Source of the DNA: Haematobia irritans
Taxonomy: Eukaryota; Arthropoda; Insecta; Diptera; Muscidae
DNA length: 64,000 nucleotides
Direction of reading: 5' to 3'
NCBI RefSeq assembly: GCF_050003625.1
Contig: NC_134398.1
Coordinates: 20,038,997-20,102,996, forward strand
The position numbers and the translations under genes were made by a program. Positions 53,901 through 63,524 of this stretch are shown here, piece after piece; position 1 is the first letter of the stretch, and the number at the start of each line of letters is the position of its first letter. The notes under the pieces are model-generated. The model made no database searches, was not told where the DNA came from, and saw nothing but the letters and a program-made list of their open reading frames with translations.

Positions 53901-56900
53901 AAAAATATTGATGAAAATCCTTGAAAAATTGAAATTTTTATACGAAAAACTTATTTTGGCCATATCTCCTTAAATATACGTCCTAGAGCGAAACGGACGA
54001 TAATTCGTGACCACCCCTCAAAAATCAAAATTTTGATGAAAATCCTTGAAAAATTGAAATTTTTATATGAAAAACTTATTTTGGCCATATCTCCTTAAAT
54101 ATGCGTTCTACAGCGAAAAGGATGATAATTCGTGACCACCCTTCAAAAATCAAAATTTTGATGAAAATTCTCAAAAAATTGAAATTTTTATATGAAAAAC
54201 TTATTTTGGCCATATCTCCTTAATTATGCGTCCTAGAGCGAAAAGGACGATAATTCGTGACCACCCTTCAAAAATCAAAATTTTGATGAAAATCCTTGAA
54301 AAATTGAAATTTTTATATGAAAAACTTATTTTGGCCATATCTCCTTAAATATGCGTCCTAGAGCGAAAAGGGCGATAATTCGTGACCACCCTTCAAAAAT
54401 CAAAATTTTGATGAAAATTCTCAAAAAATTGAAATTTTTATATGAAAAACTTATTTTGGCCATATCTCCTTAAATATGCGTCCTAGAGCGAAAAGGACGA
54501 TAATTCGTGACCACCCCTCAAAAATCAAAATTTTGATGAAAATCCTTGAAAAATTTAAATTTTTATACGAAAAACTTATTTTGGCCATATCTCCTTAAAT
54601 ATGCGTCCTAGAGCGAAAAGGACGATAATTCGTGACCACCACTCAAAAATCAAAATTTTGATGAAAATCCTTGAAAAATTGAAATTTTTATATGAAAAAC
54701 TTATTTTGGCCATATCTCCTTAAATATGCGTCCTAGAGCGAAAAGGATGATAATTCGTGACCACCATTCAAAAATCAAAATTTTGATGAAAATTCTCAAA
54801 AAATTGAAATTTTTATATGAAAAACTTATTTTGGCCATATCTCCTTAAATATGCGTCCTAGAGCGAAAAGGACGATAATTCGTGACCACCCCTCAAAAAT
54901 CAAAATTTTGATGAAAATTCTCAAAAAATTTAAATTTTCATATGAAAAACTTATTTTGGCCATATCTCCTTAAATATGCGTCCTAGAGCGAAAAGGACGA
55001 TAATTCGTGACCACCCTTCAAAAATCAAAATTTTGATGAAAATCCTTGAAAAATTGAAATTTTTATATGAAAAACTTATTTTGGCCATATCTCCTTAAAT
55101 ATGCGTCCTAGAGCGAAAAGGGCGATAATTCGTGACCACCCCTCAAAAATAAAAATTTTGATGAAAATTCTCAAAAAATTGAAATTTTTATATGAAAAAC
55201 TTATTTTGGCCATATCTCCTTAAATATGCGTCCTAGAGCGAAAAGGACGATAATTCGTGACCACCCCTCAAAAATCCAAATTTATATGAAAATCCTTGAA
55301 AAATTGAAATTTTTATACGAAAAACTTATTTTGGCCATATCTCCTTATATATGCGTCCTAGAGCGAAAAGGACTATAATTCGTGACCACCCATCAAAAAT
55401 CAAAATTTTGATGAAAATTCTCAAAAAATTGAAATTTTTATATGAAAACTTATTTTAGCCATATCTCCTTAAATATGCGTCCTAGAGCGAAAAGGACGAT
55501 AATTCGTGACCACCCCTCAAAAATCAAAATTTTGATGAAAATTCTCAAAAAATTGAAATTTTTATATGAAAAACTTATTTTGGCCATATCTCCTTAAATA
55601 TGCGTCCTAGAGCGAAAAGGACGATAATTCGTGACCACCCCTCATAAATCAAAATTTTGATGAAAATTCTCAAAAAATTTAAATTTTCGTATGAAAAACT
55701 TATTTTGGCCATATCTCCTTAAATATGCGTCCTAGAGCGTAAAGGACGATAATTCGTGACCACCACTCAAAAATCAAAATTTTGATGAAAATCCTTGAAA
55801 AATTGAAATTTTTATATGAAAAACTTATTTTGGCCATATCTCCTTAAATATGCGTCCTAGAGCGAAAAGGATGATAATTCGTGACCACCATTCAAAAATC
55901 AAAATTTTGATGAAAATTCTCAAAAAATTGAAATTTTTTTTTAAAAACTTATTTTGGCCATATCTCCTTAAATATGCGTCCTAGAGCGAAAAGGACGATA
56001 ATTTGTGACCACCCCTCAAAAATCAAAATTTTGATAAAAATTCTCAAAAAATATAAATTTTCATATGAAAAACTTATTTTGGACATATCTCCTTAAATAT
56101 GCGTCCTAGAGCGAAAAGGACGATAATTCGTGACCACCCCTCAAAAATTAAAATGTTGATGAAAATTCTCAAAAAATTGAAATTTTTATATGAAAAACTT
56201 ATTTTGGCCATATCTCCTTAAATATGTATGCGTCCTACAGCGAAAAGGACGATAATTCGTGACCACCCTTCAAAAATCAAAATTTTGATGAAAATTCTCA
56301 AAAAATTGAAATTTTTATATGAAAAACTTATTTTGGCCATATCTCCTTAAATATGCGTCCTAGAGCGAAAAGGACGATAATTCGTGACCACCCCTCATAA
56401 ATCAAAATTTTGATGAAAATTCTCAAAAAATTTAAATTTTCGTATGAAAAACTTATTTTGGCCATATCTCCTTAAATATGCGTCCTAGAGCGAAAAGGAC
56501 GATAATTCGTGACCACCACTCAAAAATCAAAATTTTGATGAAAATCCTTGAAAAATTGAAATTTTTATATGAAAAACTTATTTTGGCGTCCTAGAGCGAA
56601 AAGGACAATAATTCGTGACCACCCCTCAAAAATCAAAATTTTGATGAAAATTCTCAAAAAATGTAAATTTTCATATGAAAAACTTATTTTGGACATATCT
56701 CCTTAAATATGCGTCCTAGAGCGAAAAGGACGATAATTCGTGACCACCCCTCAAAAATCAAAATTTTGATGAAAATTCTCAAAAAATTGAAATTTTTATA
56801 TGAAAAACTTATTTTGGCCATATCTCCTTAAATATGCGTCCTACAGCGAAAAGGACGATAATTCGTGACCACCCTTCAAAAATCAAAATTTTGATGAAAA

Positions 56901-59900
56901 TTCTCAAAAAATTGAAATTTTTATATGAAAAACTTATTTTGGCCATATCTCCTTAAATATGCGTCCTAGAGCGAAAAGGACGATAATTCGTGACCACCCC
57001 TCAAAAATCAAAATTTTGATGAAAATTCTCAAAAAATGTAAATTTTCATATGAAAAACTTATTTTGGACATATCTCCTTAAATATGCGTCCTAGAGCGAA
57101 AAGGACGATAATTCGTGACCACCCCTCAAAAATCAAAATTTTGATGAAAATTCTCAAAAAATTGAAATTTTTATATGAAAAACTTATTTTGGCCATATCT
57201 CCTTAAATATGCGTCCTACAGCGAAAAGGATGATAATTCGTGACCACCCTTCAAAAATCAAAATTTTGATGAAAATTCTCAAAAAATTGAAATTTTTATA
57301 TGAAAAACTTATTTTGGCCATATCTCCTTAAATATGCGTCGTACAGCGAAAAGGACGATAATTCGTGACCACCCTTCAAAAATCAAAATTTTGATGAAAA
57401 TTCTCAAAAAATTGAAATTTTTATATGAAAAACTTATTTTGGCCATATCTCCTTAAATATGCGTCCTAGAGCGAAAAGGATGATAATTCGTGACCACCAT
57501 TCAAAAATCAAAATTTTGATGAAAATTCTCAAAAAATTGAAATTTTTTTTTGAAAAACTTATTTTGGCCATATCTCCTTAAATATGCGTCCTAGAGCGAA
57601 AAGGACGATAATTCGTGACCACCCCTCAAAAATCAAAATTTTGATAAAAATTCTCAAAAAATTTAAATATTCATATGAAAAACTTATTTTGGACATATCT
57701 CCTTAAATATGCGTCCTAGAGCGAAAAGGACGATAATTCGTGACCACCCCTCAAAAATTAAAATTTTGATGAAAATTCTCAAAAAATTGAAATTTTTATA
57801 TGAAAAACTTATTTTGGCCATATCTCCTTAAATATGCGTCCTACAGCGAAAAGGACGATAATTCGTGACCACCCTTCAAAAATCAAAATTTTGATGAAAA
57901 TTCTCAAAAAATTGAAATTTTTATATGAAAAACTTATTTTGGCCAAATCTCCTTAAATATGCGTCCTAGAGCGAAAAGGACGATAATTCGTGACCACCCC
58001 TCAAAAATCAAAATTTTGATGAAAATCCTTGCAAAATTGAAATTTTTATACGAAAAACTTATTTTGGCCATATCTCCTTAAATATGCGTCCTAGAGCGAA
58101 AAGGACGATAATTCGTGACCACCCCTCAAAAATAAAAATTTTGATGAAAATCCTTGAAAAATTGAAATTTTTATACGAAAAACTTATTTTGGCCATATCT
58201 CCTTAACTATGCGTTCTAGAGCGAAACGGACGATAATTCGTGACCACCCCTCAAAAATCAAAATTTTGATGAAAATCCTTGAAAAATTGAAATTTTTATA
58301 TGAAAAACTTATTTTGGCCATATCTCCTTAAATATGCGTCCTACAGCGAAAAGGATGATAATTCGTGACCACCCTTCAAAAATCAAAATTTTGATGAAAA
58401 TTCTCAAAAAATTGAAATTTTTATATGAAAAACTTATTTTGGCCATATCTCCTTAAATATGCGTCCTAGAGCGAAAAGGACGATAATTCGTGACCACCCT
58501 TCAAAAATCAAAATTTTGATGAAAATCCTTGAAAAATTGAAATTTTTATACGAAAAACTTATTTTGGCCATATCTCCTTAAATATGCGTCAAAATTTTGA
58601 TGAAAATTCTCAAAAAATTTAAATTTTCGTATGAAAAACTTATTTTGGCCATATCTCCTTAAATATGCGTCCTAGAGCGAAAAGGACGATAATTCGTGAC
58701 CACCACTCAAAAATCAAAATTTTGATGAAAATCCTTGAAAAATTTAAATTTTTATATGAAAAACTTATTTTGGCCATATCTCCTTAAATATGCGTCCTAG
58801 AGCGAAAAGGACGATAATTCGTGACCACCCTTCAAAAATCAAAATTTTGATGAAAATTCTCAAAAAATTGAAATTTTTATATGAAAAACTTATTTTGGCC
58901 ATATCTCCTTAAATATGCGTCCTAGAGCGAAAAGGACGATAATTCGTGACCACCCCTCAAAAATCAAAATTTTGATGAAAATTCTCAAAAAATTTAAATT
59001 TTCATATGAAAAACTTATTTTGGACATATCTCCTTAAATATGCGTCCTAGTGCGAAAAGGACGATAATTCGTGACCACCCCTCAAAAATCAAAATTTTGA
59101 TGAAAATTCTCAAAAAATTGAAATTTTTATATGAAAAACTTATTTTGGCCATATCTCCTTAAATATGCGTCCTACAGCGAAAAGGACGATAATTCGTGAC
59201 CACCCTTCAAAAATCAAAATTTTGATGAAAATTCTCAAAAAATTGAAATTTTTATATGAAAAACTTATTTTGGCCATATCTCCTTAAATATGCGTCCTAG
59301 AGCGAAAAGGACGATAATTCGTGACCACCCCTCAAAAATCAAAATTTTGATGAAAATTCTCAAAAAATTTAAATTTTCGTATGAAAAACTTATTTTGGCC
59401 ATATCTCCTTAAATATGCGTCCTAGAGCAAAAGGACGATAATTCGTGACCACCACTCAAAAATCAAAATTTTGATGAAAATTCTCAAAAAATTGAAATTT
59501 TTATATGAAAAACTTATTTTGGCCATATCTCCTTAAATATGCGTCCTAGAGCGAAAAGGACGATAATTCGTGACCACCCCTCATAAATCAAAATTTTGAT
59601 GAAAATTCTCAAAAAATTGAAATTTTTATATGAAAAACTTATTTGGCCATATCTCCTTAAATATGCGTCCTACAGCGAAAAGGACGATAATTCGTGACCA
59701 CCCCTCAAAAATCAAAATTTTGATGAATATTCTCAAAAAATTGAAATTTTTATATGAAAAACTTATTTTGGCCATATCTCCTTAAATATGCGTCCTTGTA
59801 ACGACGAATTTCCTCCGGTCGCTGGGGTATTGCTCGCGGGGGAAGGGTCCGTCACAGAAATTTATTGGTTTAGCGACAGAAAAGGAAAAAGACGGTGTTT

Positions 59901-59916
59901 TATGTTGCAATAGGAG

Positions 59917-59922
59917 TTTATT
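59917..59922 (-). terminator. Candidate polyadenylation signal in the long LTR
   Basis: AATAAA on the minus strand (TTTATT on plus), 121 bp before the 3' end of the LTR. The position fits the R/U5 border, but nothing in the sequence proves use. Confidence 0.45.
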
Positions 59923-60000
59923 TACGGTAAATCGTCTAGTGTAATATAACTTATTTTGGCTACGGGTGATATTATTACGGGGTAATGTTTCGACGGGCTG

Positions 60001-60310
60001 GATAGGCTTGATGCGGTGGCCTGGCTAAGCACACCGGACTGGACTGGCTACGGGTCTGATGGGCGGTATGGGCGAGCTGATTGGCGTTGTATTTTGGTCC
60101 GGGGCAAGGGCTTGTACTGGCGAATTTGGGCGATGAAATGGCGACCTGGCTAAGTACGCTTTCGGTTTCTGGGCAGTATCATGCGCTGGCGAATGTTATG
60201 ACTGGCGACCTGGCTAGGTACGCTCTGGAAGACTGGACTAGTGGACGGCGACCTGGCTAAGTACGCTCGGGAAGACTGGGCTAGTGGATGGCGACCTGGC
60301 TAAGTACGCC
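60001..60310 (-). repeat. Short degenerate repeats in the long LTR
   Basis: On the plus strand the phrase GGCGACCTGGCTAAGTACGC, or close forms of it, recurs near 60016, 60139, 60206, 60247 and 60289, with irregular spacing of 41-123 bp. The same core (GACCTGG, then TAAGTAC) is in every unit of the larger tandem repeat next to it, so both arose from one short ancestor. Confidence 0.75.
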
Positions 60311-60412
60311 TATACATCCGGTGAGACGTGGCTAGACGAGACAGTGGCGAGTCGAAGGTGGTCCTGTGCAATCTGAGGTAGAGCGAGGAGAACTGGGGCA
60401 ACCTAAGACTGT

Positions 60413-61877
60413 GACCTTGAATAGAGGTCGAACGCGGGGCTAAGCCAAAGTGATCGTGAAGATCGAAAGTGACTGTGACCTGGGTAAGTACACAAGCCAA
60501 AGGGAAATCAGAGACAACGCGATCGTATAGATCCTGGGAGACTGCGACCTGGGTAAGTACACAAGTCCAATGTACTGCGAGCGGTTCGCCTGTGGCGCGG
60601 AGTGAACACGTGGTACAACCTAAAACCGTGACCTTGAATAGAGGTCAAACACGGGGCTAAGCCAAAGTGATCGTGCAGATCGAAAATGACTGCGACCTGG
60701 GTAAGTACACAAGCCAAATGGAAAACGGGGACAATGGGATCGTGTAGATCCTAGGAGACTGCGACCTGGTTAAGTACACAAGTCCAATGTACGGCGAGCC
60801 TATTTGTGTATGACGTAGAGAAACAAGGGCTAGTATATGAGTGACGACCTTGAATAGAGGACAAAGCTGGACAAAGTCAATACGATCGTGAAGATCGAGA
60901 GTGACTGCGACCTGGTTAAGTACACCAGCCAAATGAAAATCAGGGACAATGGGATCGTGTAGATCCTAGGAGACTGCGACCTGGTTAAGTACACAAGTCC
61001 AATGTACTGCGAGCCTATTTGTGTATGACGTAGAGAAACAAGTGCTAGTACATGAGTGATGACCTTGAATAGAGGACAAAGCTGGACAAAGTCAATACGA
61101 TCGTGAAGATCGAGAGTGACTGCGACCTGGTTAAGTACACAAGCCAAATGAAAATCAGGGACAATGGGATCGTGTAGATCCTAGGAGACTGCGACCTGGT
61201 TAAGTACACAAGTCCAATGTACTGCGAGCCTATTTGCGTATGACGTAGAGAAGCAAGTGCTAGTACATGAGTGATGACCTTGAATAGAGGACAAAGCTGG
61301 GCAAAGTCAATATGATCGTGAAGATCGAGAGTGACTGCGACCTGGTTAAGTACACAAGTCAAATGTGATGTGGCCTATTCGTTTGTGCTGTAGAGAAACA
61401 CGTGGGATGATACAAGACGATGACCTTGAATAGAGGACACAGCCAGGCAAAGTCAATAAGATCGTGAAGATCGAGCGTGACTGCGACCTGGGTAAGTACA
61501 CAAGCCAAATGAAAATCAGGGACAATGGGATCGTGTAGATCCTAGGAGACTGCGACCTGGTTAAGTACACAAGTCCAATGTCTGTTGTCTGTTTGTGTGT
61601 GACGTAGAGAAACACGTGGTACAATATAAACAGATGACCTTGAATAGAGGACAAAGCTGGGCAAAGTCAATAAGATCGTGAAGATCGAGCGTGACTGCGA
61701 CCTGGGTAAGTACACAAGTCAAATGAAAATCAGGGACAATGGGATCGTGTAGATCCTAGGAGACTGCGACCTGGTTAAGTACACAAGTCCAATGTACTGC
61801 GAGTCTGTTTGTGTGTGACGTAGAGAAACACGTGGTACAATATAAACAGATGACCTTGAATAGAGGACAAAGCTATA
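60413..61877 (-). repeat. ~215-bp minisatellite inside the long LTR
   Basis: The phrase GACCTTGAATAGAGG starts at 60413, 60630, 60846, 61061, 61276, 61422, 61636 and 61852. Unit lengths are 217, 216, 215, 215, 146, 214 and 216 bp. One unit (61276-61421) has lost about 70 bp. Each full unit holds two related halves: one with GATCGTGAAGATCGA, the other with GATCGTGTAGATCC, and both end in CTGCGACCTGGTTAAGTACA or a close variant. The array makes up more than half of the LTR. Open frames of about 100 codons across it shift with each unit and are not genes. Confidence 0.92.
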
Positions 61878-62329
61878 CAAAACAGGATTACCTTTTACTT
61901 GATAACACCTCCACTGCCAAGTTTTCCACCTTGAATATTGTTCTCCACTCTACTTACCACTTGTTGCCTCGTCCATGTGTAATCTTCAACTGTCCCCCAT
62001 TTACCTTTGTCGCTTCCTTTTATAGGTGGCGAGGCTGCAGTCGACGTCACCTTAATGCCGTTACATGTCTTTTGCGCGTATGCCCAGCCAATGGTGTATA
62101 TGCTGCTACTGCGTGTGTTGATGGGCAAGGCCAACCGATAACGGTATCTTGTTTATTTCATGTATACTCCAAGTAAAATAAGGCTAGAAATTAATGAAAT
62201 GGAAATTCTTGTTGCAACTTAAATGTAATAGGTATCTAAGTAATGATTTCTCGATGAGGTAATTCAAAAAGAATGAAAAGAAAATAAACGTGTTGGCGAA
62301 AACGAGGGTAACCGACTTTCGTCGTTACA
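61878..62329 (-). promoter_or_regulatory. U3 and promoter region of the long LTR
   Basis: The non-repetitive part of the LTR. On the minus strand there is a good TATA box, TATAAAAG, at 62017-62024. An initiator-like ACAGTT follows, with its central A near 61991, about 33 bases from the TATA start. This fits an RNA polymerase II start site and would make nearly everything from there to about 59900 part of R. The start site is inferred, not shown. Confidence 0.6.
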
Positions 62330-63524
62330 CTACTCCCCCTCGTCGGCGGTGAGAGAGCTTTTGGATTATTATTTTGGTTTGGCGATTAATAAGGATTCGG
62401 TATTTTTCCCCGTGGACTAGTACTGTTCGTTTATATTGTTGGTGCGGCCGGTGTAGAGTTAGCCCACGGTCAATGTAAGGCCGAAGCTCCTGCAGATCTT
62501 CGTGAGACAGATAGGCACTACATATATACTTCATCGACGTTGGCGGTGATAGTAATTTCCCCGGAATATTCATGGCGTTCGCAAGACGTTTGGGAATGTT
62601 TTCCATCCAACCAGGGTTATGGTACGGTGTTGGCGCCTGAGGAACTGTTGGATACATGTTGAATCTGCAGACATGTGGTGGCGGAGAGAGAGGTACCCTT
62701 TCATTGCGAGGAATGACCACAGCACTTGCTATGCGCTCGTGCTGTGGCGTCTGTAATGCTTGGCTTGAAGTCGTCGGTATCTCGTCATCAATGTAGGCAA
62801 CGTGCTGGGTGTCCACCGTCGGTGGCGCTGACGGAAAGGCTCGAGGTATGAATTTCGTTGTCACGCGTGGAGTTTCATCCGGACTCTGATCAGGGGACAC
62901 AGGAGTTGAGTGGTTGGTCGGGGCATGCGGTCGGAGCAAAGGTGGTGGTGTTGTACGTCTGGGCTGGGGTGGGACAGCTTTTGTGGCTCTGGAAGTATCT
63001 TGGATGTCTCGCCTTGAGTCGTTGTTTATGGTAGGATGGCGTTGCATTCGGGACATGCTGCCTCCAGACCCATTATTCCCGCAGTGGCAGGAGAGTCCCG
63101 CTACAGAAAGCTGTGCCTTTGAATTGGCCAAGAAATCAAGTCCCAGCAGAATGTCCTCAGTGGTCCCGGGTAGGACTAGAAATCTCGTACAGATAATTTG
63201 GTCTCCTATTTCCACTGGAATCTCTACGGCTTCCTGTATACTGCAATGTGAACCATTGGCCAATTTCACCTCTGTTACGTGCGGGATTAAGTGCTGAGTG
63301 GCGTCTATGATACTCACGAACCTTCTACTTATAAATGAACATGTTGCCCCTGTGTCGACAGTAGCGGAAACGAACTGGTCCTTAATTCCTATGACGGCCA
63401 CTAGTCTTGTAGGTTCCACCCGGAGGATTGTTCTTGGTGGAGGGGTATTCAGTTGTCTTGTGGACCCGCCTCCCCTCGTTCGTGGCGAGTCCTGTTGCCG
63501 TTTCCCGGGTTCGGCCTGCAGCAC
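62325..63524 (-). CDS. pro: Ty3-like protease with proline-rich tail, no reverse transcriptase
   Basis: A 399-codon frame, open from 63533 and overlapping the end of gag in the -1 frame. The first codon shown is GTG, but translation most likely enters by frameshift at 63500-63506. Retropepsin features: VDTGA at 56-60 with catalytic D57, a flap region near 85-100, and ILLGLDFL at 125-132, the second conserved hydrophobic-G motif. Residues 185-320 are rich in proline, threonine and serine and I do not recognise them. The last 70 residues (MKYICSAYLS, then GEKYRILINRQTK, then HRRRGG) run to a stop located in the LTR. There is no YxDD, RNase H or DDE motif, so reverse transcriptase and integrase are absent between protease and LTR. 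The tail may be the remnant C-terminus of a longer Pol joined by an internal deletion, or a genuine short form. Active-site sequence looks intact. Confidence 0.82.
   Translation of the reverse strand: MLQAEPGKRQQDSPRTRGGGSTRQLNTPPPRTILRVEPTRLVAVIGIKDQFVSATVDTGATCSFISRRFVSIIDATQHLIPHVTEVKLANGSHCSIQEAVEIPVEIGDQIICTRFLVLPGTTEDILLGLDFLANSKAQLSVAGLSCHCGNNGSGGSMSRMQRHPTINNDSRRDIQDTSRATKAVPPQPRRTTPPPLLRPHAPTNHSTPVSPDQSPDETPRVTTKFIPRAFPSAPPTVDTQHVAYIDDEIPTTSSQALQTPQHERIASAVVIPRNERVPLSPPPHVCRFNMYPTVPQAPTPYHNPGWMENIPKRLANAMNIPGKLLSPPTSMKYICSAYLSHEDLQELRPYIDRGLTLHRPHQQYKRTVLVHGEKYRILINRQTKIIIQKLSHRRRGGVV
62330..62341 (-). promoter_or_regulatory. Polypurine tract of the Ty3-like element
   Basis: On the minus strand GAGGGGGAGTAG directly precedes the LTR start TGTAACG. 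It overlaps the last codons of the protease frame, whose stop TAA lies inside the LTR at 62325-62327. Confidence 0.8.
63440..63506 (-). promoter_or_regulatory. -1 ribosomal frameshift signal with predicted pseudoknot
   Basis: The slippery heptamer GGGAAAC (63500-63506) is phased as G GGA AAC in the gag frame. A 7-base spacer GGCAACA follows, then a 9-bp stem: GGACTCGCC (63484-63492) with GGCGGGTCC (63462-63470), containing one G-U pair. In the 13-base loop GAGGGG (63472-63477) can pair with CCCCTC (63440-63445) downstream of the gag stop, giving an H-type pseudoknot. Shifting here moves exactly from the gag frame to the protease frame. The heptamer type and the 7-base spacing are those known for retroviral -1 sites. 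Confidence 0.85.

Larger units (their letters stand above)
27345..59796 (+). repeat. 125-bp satellite array, right part
   Basis: Continues the same monomer and orientation directly after the copia insertion and ends within a monomer at CGTCCT, where the Ty3-like LTR starts. Variants that are rare or absent in the left part become common here: CCTACAGCG for CCTAGAGCG, CCCTTCAAAAAT for CCCCTCAAAAAT, CTCATAAATC for CTCAAAAATC, and TTTTCGTATG for TTTTCATATG. Deletion junctions and chimeric monomers are more frequent, especially at 44-51 kb and 55-59 kb. No coding region is supported; the few open frames arise where a deletion happens to keep a satellite frame open. Confidence 0.97.
59797..62329 (-). 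repeat. Long LTR (2,533 bp) of a Ty3-like element
   Basis: The plus-strand left end TGTAACGACGAA and right end TTCGTCGTTACA are perfect 12-bp inverted termini bounded by TG...CA. The left end cuts into a satellite monomer after CGTCCT. The right end is joined to a polypurine tract and then the protease frame of a minus-strand element, so this is that element's 3' LTR. Likely parts in transcription order are U3 (62329 to about 61992), a long R holding a minisatellite, and a short U5. At 2.5 kb it is far longer than most Ty3-like LTRs. The partner LTR lies outside the window, so identity cannot be tested here. Confidence 0.85.

Noticed and set aside
1..59796. CENP-B box in the satellite (ATTCGTGACCACCCCT looks similar)
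   Set aside because: The required A and CGGG positions do not match the CENP-B consensus.
1..59796. CRISPR array
   Set aside because: Repeats are 125 bp, directly adjacent, without unique spacers.
1..59796. Relationship to the Drosophila 1.688 (359-bp) satellite
   Set aside because: Only a general resemblance in A/T-runs and an AAATTTTGATGA-like phrase. I cannot align the monomers, so I make no family claim.
60300..61654. Several minus-strand frames of 66-105 codons with shared phrases
   Set aside because: They follow the ~215-bp minisatellite and change frame with unit length, so the similarity is repeat-driven and not coding.
60476..61780. Splice-donor-like GGGTAAGTAC in minisatellite units
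   Set aside because: It is on the plus strand, antisense to the element, and many units read GGTTAAGTAC instead. No evidence of use.
61811..62176. 121-codon plus-strand frame
   Set aside because: It lies antisense in the LTR, begins in the minisatellite and crosses the TATA region. No motif was recognised.
59797..62329. DNA transposon with 12-bp terminal inverted repeats
   Set aside because: The right end adjoins a polypurine tract and a gag-protease element in the right orientation, and TG...CA ends with TATA and AATAAA fit an LTR better. No transposase frame is inside.
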